Assembly (NCBI RefSeq): GCF_016862075.1
Contig: NZ_BOMG01000028.1
Coordinates: 1-45,976 of the forward strand
Source of the DNA: Actinoplanes couchii
GTDB lineage: Bacteria; Actinomycetota; Actinomycetes; Mycobacteriales; Micromonosporaceae
Length of the DNA: 45,976 nucleotides
Direction: 5' to 3'
Both the position numbers and the translations under genes were made by a program. Under the pieces are notes generated by a model. It was not told where the DNA came from, ran no database searches, and saw only the letters and a list, made by a program, of their open reading frames with translations. Numbering within the stretch: the stretch's first letter is position 1; every line of letters starts with the position of its first letter. Of the stretch, positions 1 through 5,742 are shown piece by piece.

Positions 1-60
1 GCGGTCCGGATTCACCGCGGCGGCACGGTCCGGATTCACCGCGGCGGCGCGGTTCGGATT
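1..60. repeat. 24-bp tandem repeat at window edge
   Basis: Copies of CGGTCCGGATTCACCGCGGC begin at 2 and 26, with a diverged third copy at 50, giving a 24-bp period. The array is cut by the window edge, so its full size is unknown. No spacers separate the copies. Confidence 0.75.
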
Positions 61-151
61 CCTCCGGACGGTGACCGTCCGGGTGGCATGGAACGCGTTG
101 ACCAGGGGTATCGGCACAGATGTTCGAACTCCGCACGGGAAGGACGCCGTC

Positions 152-406
152 ATGGCCGACAAGACGAGCACCACCACCGCCGCCGCCGGCAAGCCGGATT
201 CGGATTCCGGCGACGCGAGCACCGGCAACACGATCAAGGACCCGGCCGACTGGACCACCGGGGACCAGCCGGCGACCGGGGCCCAGGAGTCCTACCTGCA
301 CACGCTGGCGAGCGAGGCGCACGAGGAGGTCCCCGACGGCCTGACGAAGGCGGACGCCTCCCGCAAGATCGACGAACTGCAGGAGAAGACCGGCCGGGGC
401 GCCTGA
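152..406 (+). CDS. DUF3072-type small protein
   Basis: This gene encodes an acidic protein of 84 residues with a Thr/Ala/Ser-rich N-terminal 25 residues. The rest matches my memory of DUF3072: a DPADWTTGDQPATGAQ segment, then a helical YLHTLASEAHEEVPDGL segment and a C-terminal ASRKIDELQEKTGRG helix. The function of this family is unknown to me. No signal peptide or membrane segment is visible. I chose ATG 152 because GGAAGGA lies at the right distance upstream (about 138-144); an in-frame GTG at 71 would add 27 residues unlike the family. A strong terminator follows 15 nt after the stop, so it is probably a one-gene transcript. Confidence 0.8.
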   Translation: MADKTSTTTAAAGKPDSDSGDASTGNTIKDPADWTTGDQPATGAQESYLHTLASEAHEEVPDGLTKADASRKIDELQEKTGRGA

Positions 407-421
407 CCGTACGCCGCCCGC

Positions 422-461
422 ACCCGGACCCACCACGGAACTCGTGGTGGGTCCGGGTTTT
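422..461 (+). terminator. Intrinsic terminator after the DUF3072 gene
   Basis: A perfect 16-bp inverted repeat (arms 422-437 and 443-458, loop GAACT) is followed by TTTT at 458-461. It is one of the longest perfect hairpins in the window and should end transcription from 152-406. The hairpin is symmetrical, but only the plus strand has the U-run. Confidence 0.9.
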
Positions 462-564
462 GTGCTCGAGGGGCCCCTCGTCGAAGCGGACGGGCCGATC
501 GTCGCCGCGGTCCGGGAGACGGTTGCCCAGTATTCCCAGCCGGAGGTGGCCGTTCGCCCTCTTC

Positions 565-611
565 GTCAACTCGGGTTGACAAGACCTCGAGTGTCAACGT
601 AAGTTGACGGC
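565..611 (+). promoter_or_regulatory. Promoter with two palindromic operators, probably leaderless
   Basis: Two copies of the palindrome GTCAAC-N4-GTTGAC lie at 565-580 and 593-608, with centres 28 bp apart. A -35 TTGACA (576-581) and a -10 TAAGTT (600-605) are separated by 18 bp, so the first palindrome covers the -35 and the second covers the -10. The A of the ATG at 612 is 7 nt after the -10 and no Shine-Dalgarno is present, which suggests a leaderless mRNA. The arrangement fits repression; autoregulation by the HTH protein downstream is an inference. Confidence 0.8.
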
Positions 612-848
612 ATGAGTGAGGCTACCGAGCTTGCGGCGGCCGCCGGCAGCACCGATCCACGGGTCGGGCTCCGGGCGGTGGTGGCGTTGCGGCGACTGCT
701 GGAGGGCCTGGAGCAACTTCAGGTCGCCAACGCCCGGGCCAGGGGATGGTCCTGGCAGGAGATCGCCGACGCCCTCGATGTGACCCGACAGGGTGTGCAC
801 AAGAAGCACGCCCGTCTGATGCCGATGCCGGACCCGAGGAAGGACTGA
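612..848 (+). CDS. Small helix-turn-helix DNA-binding protein
   Basis: This 78-residue protein is almost entirely a helix-turn-helix. Residues about 36-68 read GWSWQEIADALDVTRQGVHK, a clear sigma-region-4 or MarR-like HTH with the recognition helix TRQGVHKKHARL. No effector domain is present, so it is probably a simple repressor or an adaptor of the Clp-N protein. The stop is 2 nt from the next gene, whose ribosome-binding site lies inside this gene, so the two are cotranscribed. Pairs of a short HTH gene and a Clp N-domain gene are common in actinobacteria. The tandem palindromes upstream are the obvious binding-site candidates. Confidence 0.85.
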   Translation: MSEATELAAAAGSTDPRVGLRAVVALRRLLEGLEQLQVANARARGWSWQEIADALDVTRQGVHKKHARLMPMPDPRKD

Positions 849-850
849 CG

Positions 851-1465
851 ATGTTCGAGCGATTCACCAAGGCCGCCCGCGACACCGTGATCGGCGCCCA
901 GCAACAGGCGGCGGCGCTGGGCCACGACTACATCGGCACCGAGCACACCCTGCTGGCGCTGGTCGCCGGCACCGACGCGACGATTCGGGACGCGCTGCGC
1001 GGTGCGGCCGGCGAGGTCGACGAGGAATATGTCCGGGCCGCGATCGTCAGGCACGTCGGCGATCGCAGCGGGACCGCGTCGGTCGCCGACCGGGACGCCG
1101 AGGACGCCGCCGTTCTCAAGTCGATCGGCATCGACCTGGACGCGGTGCGGGCCGCCATCGAGGAGAATTTCGGGGCCGGCGCGCTCCGTCTCCCCCGGCC
1201 GCCGGCGAAGAAGAAGGGGATCTTCGGACGGTTCACCGCCGGGACCGGTCACCGGCCGTTCACGGCACGGAACAAGAAGGTGCTCGAGCTGGCGTTGCGT
1301 GAGGCGCTCCGGCTCAAGCACAACTACATCGCGCCGGAGCACATCATGCTGGGCATCCTGCGCGAGGGCCAGGGCCTGGCGATGCTGATCCTGGCCGAAC
1401 GGGGTGTCGACTTCGACACCGTCCGCGAACGGCTCACCGAGTCACTGAACACGCCGGCGGCCTGA
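851..1465 (+). CDS. Stand-alone Clp N-terminal domain protein
   Basis: This 204-residue protein carries two Clp-N repeats and no AAA+ ATPase domain. The first (residues 1-60) has the MFERFTKAARDTVIGAQQQA start and the GHDYIGTEHTLLALV core. The second (about 137-200) has FTARNKKVLELALREALRL and HNYIAPEHIMLGILREG. A charged linker rich in Lys and Pro joins them. In ClpC this domain docks adaptors and substrates, so a free copy may act as an adaptor, a decoy or a stress sensor. ATG 851 has the SD-like GAGGAAGGA just upstream inside the HTH gene. It forms a two-gene operon with 612-848. Confidence 0.88.
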   Translation: MFERFTKAARDTVIGAQQQAAALGHDYIGTEHTLLALVAGTDATIRDALRGAAGEVDEEYVRAAIVRHVGDRSGTASVADRDAEDAAVLKSIGIDLDAVRAAIEENFGAGALRLPRPPAKKKGIFGRFTAGTGHRPFTARNKKVLELALREALRLKHNYIAPEHIMLGILREGQGLAMLILAERGVDFDTVRERLTESLNTPAA

Positions 1466-1487
1466 ACACACCCCGGCCACCTGAGCC

Positions 1488-1760
1488 CACCAGCCACCTG
1501 GGCCTGTCGGCTGCCTAAGCCTGTCGGCTGCCTGAGCCGCGGACTGCGGGCCGCGGGTCGCCTCAACCTGCCAGCTGCCTGAACCTGCCAGCTGCCTGAG
1601 CCGCAGGCTGTTTGAACTTGCCGGCTGCCTGAGCCTGCCAGCTGTCTGAGCTGCGGGCTGTCTGAGCCGCGGGCTGCCTGAGCCGCGGGCTGCCTGAGCC
1701 GCGGGCTGCCTGAGCCGCGGGCTGCCTGAGCCGCGGGCTGTCTGAGCCGCGGGCTGTCTG
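1488..1760. repeat. 16-bp minisatellite, in a gene-free stretch (1466-1863)
   Basis: The 398 bases between the Clp-N gene and the next gene are mostly degenerate repeats. The core consensus is GAGCCGCGGGCTGCCT, with an exact 16-bp period over about 1670-1760 and more diverged copies (GCCTGTCGGCTGCCT types) back to about 1488. An open frame across it on the minus strand is only the repeat read in three phases. From 1770 to 1863 I see no other feature. Confidence 0.8.
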
Positions 1761-1863
1761 AACCTCGACCACCGCTATCGGCCCGGCGGACGCGGGGCGG
1801 TCTGTAGTTCCGCCCGCCTCGCGTCGTCGGGGCAGAGCCTTGCAGTGGCGTACAAAATAGGGG

Positions 1864-2328
1864 TTAAAGGCGCATTCTCATCGCCGGGTCGGACGTGCGG
1901 GCGAACCCCAGCGAGGTGTAAAGGGGTTCGCCGTCGGGGGACGCGCGCAGGTCGGCGACCGGGACGCCCCGGGTGCGGAACCACTCCAGCAGTGCTTCCA
2001 CACAGGCGCGGGAGTAACCCCGGCGGCGCATATCAGGATCGGTCACCACGCTGAAGATGTAGCCGACCCGGCCGCCGGGGTTGCCGGGGCCGCCAAGGCG
2101 TTCCTCGATGAGGCCGACCGCGGAGGCGGCCAGGCCGGAGCCGTCGGGGCGTTCGGCGACCGCGGCGGCCAGGACGGGCTCGGCGGCGGCGAGGCGGCGG
2201 ATCAGGGACTCCCGGGCCGGCTCGCGCCAGTCGTCGTCCCAGTCCGTCCTACTGACCGACCCCAGCATGATCCCGCGCAGTCGGACCAGTTCGTCGGCGT
2301 CGGCCGGAGTGGCCAGGCGAATCTTCAC
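1864..2328 (-). CDS. GNAT-family N-acetyltransferase
   Basis: This 154-residue protein is a single GNAT domain. It opens with KIRLATPADADELVRLRGIM (beta1-alpha1), has the central strand GYIFSVVTDPDMRRRGYSRA holding the acetyl-CoA pyrophosphate loop R-R-G-Y-S-R-A, and ends with PLYTSLGFARTSDPAMRMRL. The substrate cannot be told from sequence. The start is GTG 2328. It sits 6 nt after TAAGGT (2340-2335 on the minus strand) with no Shine-Dalgarno, so it is probably leaderless. Minisatellites flank the gene on both sides. Confidence 0.88.
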   Translation of the reverse strand: MKIRLATPADADELVRLRGIMLGSVSRTDWDDDWREPARESLIRRLAAAEPVLAAAVAERPDGSGLAASAVGLIEERLGGPGNPGGRVGYIFSVVTDPDMRRRGYSRACVEALLEWFRTRGVPVADLRASPDGEPLYTSLGFARTSDPAMRMRL

Positions 2329-2334
2329 GGTCGC

Positions 2335-2340
2335 ACCTTA
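2335..2340 (-). promoter_or_regulatory. -10 box TAAGGT for the GNAT gene (leaderless)
   Basis: TAAGGT on the minus strand is followed by a 6-nt spacer and then the GTG start at 2328. This matches the TANNNT geometry of actinobacterial leaderless promoters. I see no convincing -35. Confidence 0.5.
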
Positions 2341-2361
2341 CGGCGCACACCAGACATCTCT

Positions 2362-2537
2362 CACCCGACTTTCCCACGGCCCGCACCCGACTTTCCCACG
2401 GCCCGCACCCGACCTTTCCGCGGCCCGCACCCGGCCTACCCACGGCTTCCACCCGGCCTACCTGCGGCCCGCGCCCGACTTTCCCACGCCTCGCACCCGG
2501 CCCACCCACGGCCCGCACGCCGACGTCCCGGGCCGGG
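2362..2537. repeat. 22-bp tandem repeat array
   Basis: Copies of CACCCGACTTTCCCACGGCC begin at 2362, 2384, 2406, 2428, 2450, 2472, 2494 and 2516, an exact 22-bp period, with substitutions increasing to the right. More diverged copies continue to about 2690. With the 9-bp arrays it fills most of the 593-bp gene-free stretch 2329-2921. The copies touch one another, so it is not a CRISPR array. Confidence 0.85.
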
Positions 2538-2710
2538 TCGGGCAGGGCGAAACCGGCTCGAGCGGTCCATCCCCCGGCCCGCCCGCGGCTCATCCCCGGC
2601 CCCGCGGTTCTCATCCGGCCTTCCCACGGCTCCCGCCCAGCCTTCCCACGATTCGAACCCGACTTCCCACCGCTCACACCCGGCTCACACCCGGCCCGCC
2701 CTGGCTCGCG

Positions 2711-2824
2711 GCCCCCGCGGCCCCCGCGGCCCCCGCGGCCCCCGCGGCCCCCGCAGCTCCCGCGGCGCTTGCGGCGCTTGCGGCGCTTGCGGCGCTTGCG
2801 GCGCTTGCGGCGCTTGCGGCGCTT
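2711..2824. repeat. Two adjacent 9-bp repeat arrays
   Basis: Five copies of GCCCCCGCG (2711-2755; the last ends in A) are followed by seven exact copies of GCGGCGCTT (2762-2824). The lack of divergence in the second array suggests recent slippage expansion. Because 9 is a multiple of three, long open frames cross it on both strands, but they have no family similarity or start signals. Confidence 0.85.
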
Positions 2825-2878
2825 GCCCAGCCTTCCCGCGGCAGGCTTCTCGCGCCCAAAACTTCCCGTCGACACTTT

Positions 2879-2909
2879 TTTCAGATTTGAAGTTTCAGAT
2901 TTTAAGGAG
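2879..2909 (+). promoter_or_regulatory. AT-rich 14-bp direct repeat and RBS before marR
   Basis: TTTCAGATTTGAAG (2879-2892) is followed at once by TTTCAGATTTTAAG (2893-2906), a 14-bp direct repeat with one difference. This is the most AT-rich spot in the neighbourhood. Each copy holds a TTCA-N4-TGAA or TTAA half-palindrome, as expected for a winged-helix operator. AAGGAG (2904-2909) is the ribosome-binding site. Binding by the adjacent MarR protein is an inference. Confidence 0.55.
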
Positions 2910-2921
2910 TATGTTCTGGGC

Positions 2922-3362
2922 ATGGCCGAACCGCTGACCGGGACACAGCTCGCGCACTGGCGCAGCTTCATCGAGAGCTCGTGGGCCCTGCACACCCGCC
3001 TCGAGGACGAGCTGCGGGCCGCCACCGGGCTGAGCATGAATGATTACCACGTCCTGGTCGCGCTGGTCGACGCGCCCGACCGCCGGATCCGCATGGGCGA
3101 GCTGGCCAGCCGCCTGGTGCTGTCACCGAGCCGGATCACCTATCAGATCAACTCGATGATCAAACGCGGTCTGGTGCGCAAGGAGAGTTGTCCCGACGAC
3201 GGGCGTGGCCAGGAGGCCGTGCTCACCGAGCTGGGCGTCTCGACGTTGCGCGACGCCGCCCCGGCCCATCTGGACACTGTTCGCAAAGCCTTCATCGATC
3301 ACCTGGACGACGAGGAACTGGCCGTGATCGGTCGCGTCTTCGCCAAGATTAGGAGCGTGTGA
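2922..3362 (+). CDS. MarR-family transcriptional regulator
   Basis: This 146-residue protein has the MarR layout: N-terminal dimerisation helices (residues 8-35), then a winged helix-turn-helix (about 40-105) with LSMNDYHVLVALVDAP, MGELASRLVLSPSRITYQIN and the wing RKESCPDDGRGQEAVLTELG, then a C-terminal dimerisation helix. One Cys in the wing (ESCPDD) might sense oxidants. The ATG at 2922 lies 12 nt after AAGGAG, slightly far; an earlier ATG at 2911 is out of frame and too close to the SD. The stop is followed after one base by the pirin gene, so they form an operon. It probably controls itself and pirin through the repeat upstream. Confidence 0.9.
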   Translation: MAEPLTGTQLAHWRSFIESSWALHTRLEDELRAATGLSMNDYHVLVALVDAPDRRIRMGELASRLVLSPSRITYQINSMIKRGLVRKESCPDDGRGQEAVLTELGVSTLRDAAPAHLDTVRKAFIDHLDDEELAVIGRVFAKIRSV

Positions 3363-3363
3363 C

Positions 3364-4311
3364 ATGCCTGCCATCACCGTCGACGACGTCCTCGTGCTGC
3401 CCCGTCTGCCGAAGCTGGATCTGTCCGCCGAGGTCCGCCCGGTCCGCCGGCTGACCACCGCGCCGCAGGGTTACGAGGGCGAGGGTTTCCCGGTCCGGCG
3501 CGCTTTCGCCGGCGTCCCGATGACCGAGTTGGATCCGTTCATCCACCTGGACCAGATGGGCGAGGTGGATTACGCGCCGGGCGAGCCGAAGGGCACCCCG
3601 TGGCACCCGCACCGCGGTTTCGAGACGGTCACCTACATGATCGACGGGATCATGGACCATCAGGATTCGCTGGGCAGCGGCGGTTCGATCCAGAACAGTG
3701 ACACCCAGTGGATGACCGCCGGTTCCGGGATCCTGCACATCGAGACCCCGCCGGAGCACCTGGTGACCAGCGGCGGCCTGTTCCACGGCCTGCAGCTGTG
3801 GGTGAACCTGCCGCGGGCGTCGAAGATGATCGACCCGAAATATCAGGACATCCGTGGTTCGAAGGCGGCTCTGCTGACGACTCCGGACGGCGGCGCGCTG
3901 ATCCGGGTGATCGCCGGCGAGGTCGCCGGGCACGCCGGGCCGGGGTCCACCTTCACCCCGATCAACCTCGCGCACGTCACGATGCAGCCCGGTTCGCGGC
4001 TGGATCTGCCGTGGCAGCCCGACTACAACGCGCTGGTCTACGCGCTGAGCGGCGAGGGCTGGGTGGGCTCCGATCTGCGGCCGTTCCACCTGGGCCAGCT
4101 GGCCACGCACGGCCCCGGTGACGCGATCCGGGTCGAGGCGAAGACCGAACTTGACCTGTTCATCATGGGTGGCCGGCCGATCCGGGAGCCGATCGCGCAC
4201 TACGGCCCGTTCGTGATGAACACCCAGGAGGAGCTGAAGCAGGCCTTCGAGGACTTCCAGAAGGGCCGGCTCGGCGTCATCCCGGCCGGGCGCGTGCCGC
4301 ACACCGACTGA
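3364..4311 (+). CDS. Pirin-family protein
   Basis: This 315-residue bicupin has the pirin metal site: H81 and H83 in WHPHRGFETV, H125 and E127 in LHIETP, with the His-to-His spacing seen in human pirin. Pirins bind Fe; some are quercetinases and others are redox-linked regulators. The pirin core covers about residues 20-290 and the C-terminal domain includes LFIMGGRPIREPIAHYGPF. No signal peptide is seen. It directly follows the MarR gene, which suggests control by that regulator, possibly in response to phenolics or oxidants (inference). Confidence 0.92.
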   Translation: MPAITVDDVLVLPRLPKLDLSAEVRPVRRLTTAPQGYEGEGFPVRRAFAGVPMTELDPFIHLDQMGEVDYAPGEPKGTPWHPHRGFETVTYMIDGIMDHQDSLGSGGSIQNSDTQWMTAGSGILHIETPPEHLVTSGGLFHGLQLWVNLPRASKMIDPKYQDIRGSKAALLTTPDGGALIRVIAGEVAGHAGPGSTFTPINLAHVTMQPGSRLDLPWQPDYNALVYALSGEGWVGSDLRPFHLGQLATHGPGDAIRVEAKTELDLFIMGGRPIREPIAHYGPFVMNTQEELKQAFEDFQKGRLGVIPAGRVPHTD

Positions 4312-4322
4312 GCGTGCATGAC

Positions 4323-4328
4323 TACGCT
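4323..4328 (+). promoter_or_regulatory. -10 box TACGCT for the aminopeptidase (leaderless)
   Basis: TACGCT is followed by 7 nt and then ATG 4336. The spacing fits a leaderless transcript and supports 4336 over the in-frame ATG at 4318. Confidence 0.45.
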
Positions 4329-4335
4329 GGGCGGC

Positions 4336-5532
4336 ATGGACCGGATCCAGCGATTCGCTGACGTCGTGGTCCGGGCTGGCGTCAATGTCCAGCCCGGACA
4401 GGGAGTCATTCTGCGCACCGACACCGCGCACCTGGAGATCGCCCGCGCGGTGGTCGAGGCGGCCTACGCCGCGGGCGCCGCCTGGGTGGAGCCGCTCTGG
4501 ACGGACGGGCCGATGCGCCGGTCCGCCGTGACGCACTCCAGCCTGGAGCAGTTGACCGCCACCCGCGGCTGGGCGCTGCAGCGGGTCCGGGAGTGGTCCG
4601 AGGAGGGCATCGCCGCGATCACCCTGCTCGGCGACCCGAACCCGCACGTGCTGGACGGCACCGATCCGGCGAAGGCGGCGTCGAACCGGACCGGGGAGAC
4701 CCGGGCGATGCGCGAGGCGACGATGGGCCGGCTGCGGTGGACGGCGGTGGGCGCGCCCAATCCGGGCTGGGCCGAGCAGGTCTTCGGCGAGCCGGACACC
4801 GAGCGGCTGTGGGAGGCGGTGGCCACGGCGATGCGGCTGGACGCCGAGGACCCGGCGGCCGCCTGGCAGGAGCGTGCGGCGACGCTGGCCGGCCGCGCCT
4901 CGACGCTGGACGCGCTGGAGCTGACCTCGATCCGGTACCAGGGGCCGGGCACCGATCTGACGGTCGGCCTGATCCCCGGCTGCATCTGGACCGGTGGCGG
5001 CATGATCGACGCGGCCGGTGTCCCGTACCTGCCGAACATCCCCACCGAGGAGGTGTTCACCAGCCCCGACCGGCTGACCGCCGAGGGCACGCTCCGGGTG
5101 ACGAAGCCCCTGGTGCTTAACGGTCAGCTGGTTCTCGGCCTGCGGCTGGTGCTGTCCGGTGGGCGGATCGTGGAGGTGTCGGCGGATTCCGGCGCCGACG
5201 CGGTGCGTGCTCAGCTGGACTCCGACCCGGGTGCGCGTTTCCTGGGTGAGGTCTCCCTGGTGGACCGGGACAGCCGGATCGCCCGGGCGGGCATCGTCTT
5301 CCACAACACGCTCTTCGACGAGAACGCCGGCTGTCACGTGGCCTGGGGGTCGAGTTTCCCGTTCGCGGTGCCGGACGGTCTGGCCAAGTCGCCGGCCGAG
5401 CGGGAGACGCTGGGACTGAACTCGTCGACCCTGCACACCGATGTGGTGATCGGTGGCGACGGCATCACCGTGACCGGTACCGGTCCGAAAGGCGTGACCG
5501 AGATCATTCGCGACGAACAGTGGGTGCTCTAG
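4336..5532 (+). CDS. M29-family (AmpS/thermophilic) aminopeptidase
   Basis: This 398-residue protein matches clan MQ family M29 aminopeptidases, two-metal cytosolic enzymes that remove N-terminal residues. The expected ligands are present with family spacing: E239 (PTEEVF), E305 (LGEVSLV), H334 (GCHVAWG), H367 and D369 (TLHTD). The position 7 after H334, which I recall as a catalytic Tyr in the family (G-x-A-Y-P), is Phe (SSFPF). Family members start at about MDRIQRFADVVV, so I use ATG 4336 rather than 4318, and a -10-like TACGCT lies 7 nt before it. The gene overlaps a small minus-strand gene tail to tail by 4 bp. Confidence 0.88.
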   Translation: MDRIQRFADVVVRAGVNVQPGQGVILRTDTAHLEIARAVVEAAYAAGAAWVEPLWTDGPMRRSAVTHSSLEQLTATRGWALQRVREWSEEGIAAITLLGDPNPHVLDGTDPAKAASNRTGETRAMREATMGRLRWTAVGAPNPGWAEQVFGEPDTERLWEAVATAMRLDAEDPAAAWQERAATLAGRASTLDALELTSIRYQGPGTDLTVGLIPGCIWTGGGMIDAAGVPYLPNIPTEEVFTSPDRLTAEGTLRVTKPLVLNGQLVLGLRLVLSGGRIVEVSADSGADAVRAQLDSDPGARFLGEVSLVDRDSRIARAGIVFHNTLFDENAGCHVAWGSSFPFAVPDGLAKSPAERETLGLNSSTLHTDVVIGGDGITVTGTGPKGVTEIIRDEQWVL

Positions 5533-5645
5533 CTCATCAGGAGCATCGCTCCAGCGCCCATGAGCACCAGCAGCAGGACCGCGATGAGCAGGCCCTTCTC
5601 GGCGGAATCGGTCGGGGTGACAGTGGTCAGCGGCTCGGTGCTCAT
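5529..5645 (-). CDS. 38-residue single-pass membrane protein
   Basis: A short reading frame of 38 codons plus TAG lies on the minus strand. The N-terminal 18 residues are polar and Thr-rich (MSTEPLTTVTPTDSAEKG). The rest is one hydrophobic helix (LLIAVLLLVLMGAGAM) ending LLMS. A near-ideal ribosome-binding site GGAGGAA lies 7 nt before ATG 5645. An N-out or N-in single-TM microprotein is the only structural statement I can make; I do not recognise a family. It is divergent from the phospholipase D-like gene and its stop overlaps the aminopeptidase stop (5530-5532). Confidence 0.7.
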   Translation of the reverse strand: MSTEPLTTVTPTDSAEKGLLIAVLLLVLMGAGAMLLMS

Positions 5646-5742
5646 GGGTGTTCCTCCGCCAAGGTCGGGGGGTGCCGCTGCGGATGCGGGCAGCGGTCGG
5701 GAGGCTTACGGTGAGGGCGTCGTCGACCTCGGAGGGACTGCC

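Noticed and set aside
2362..2537. Possible CRISPR array
   Set aside because: The 22-bp copies touch with no spacers and no cas genes are present.
1563..2859. Repeat-coded open frames (Ser/Arg/Gln-, Gly/Arg- and Ala-rich) near the minisatellites
   Set aside because: They only read tandem repeats in an open phase and lack start signals or family similarity.
3349..5436. 695-codon open frame on the minus strand across pirin and aminopeptidase
   Set aside because: Shadow of two well-supported plus-strand genes; Arg/Gly/His-rich translation with no domain, caused by GC-rich third positions.
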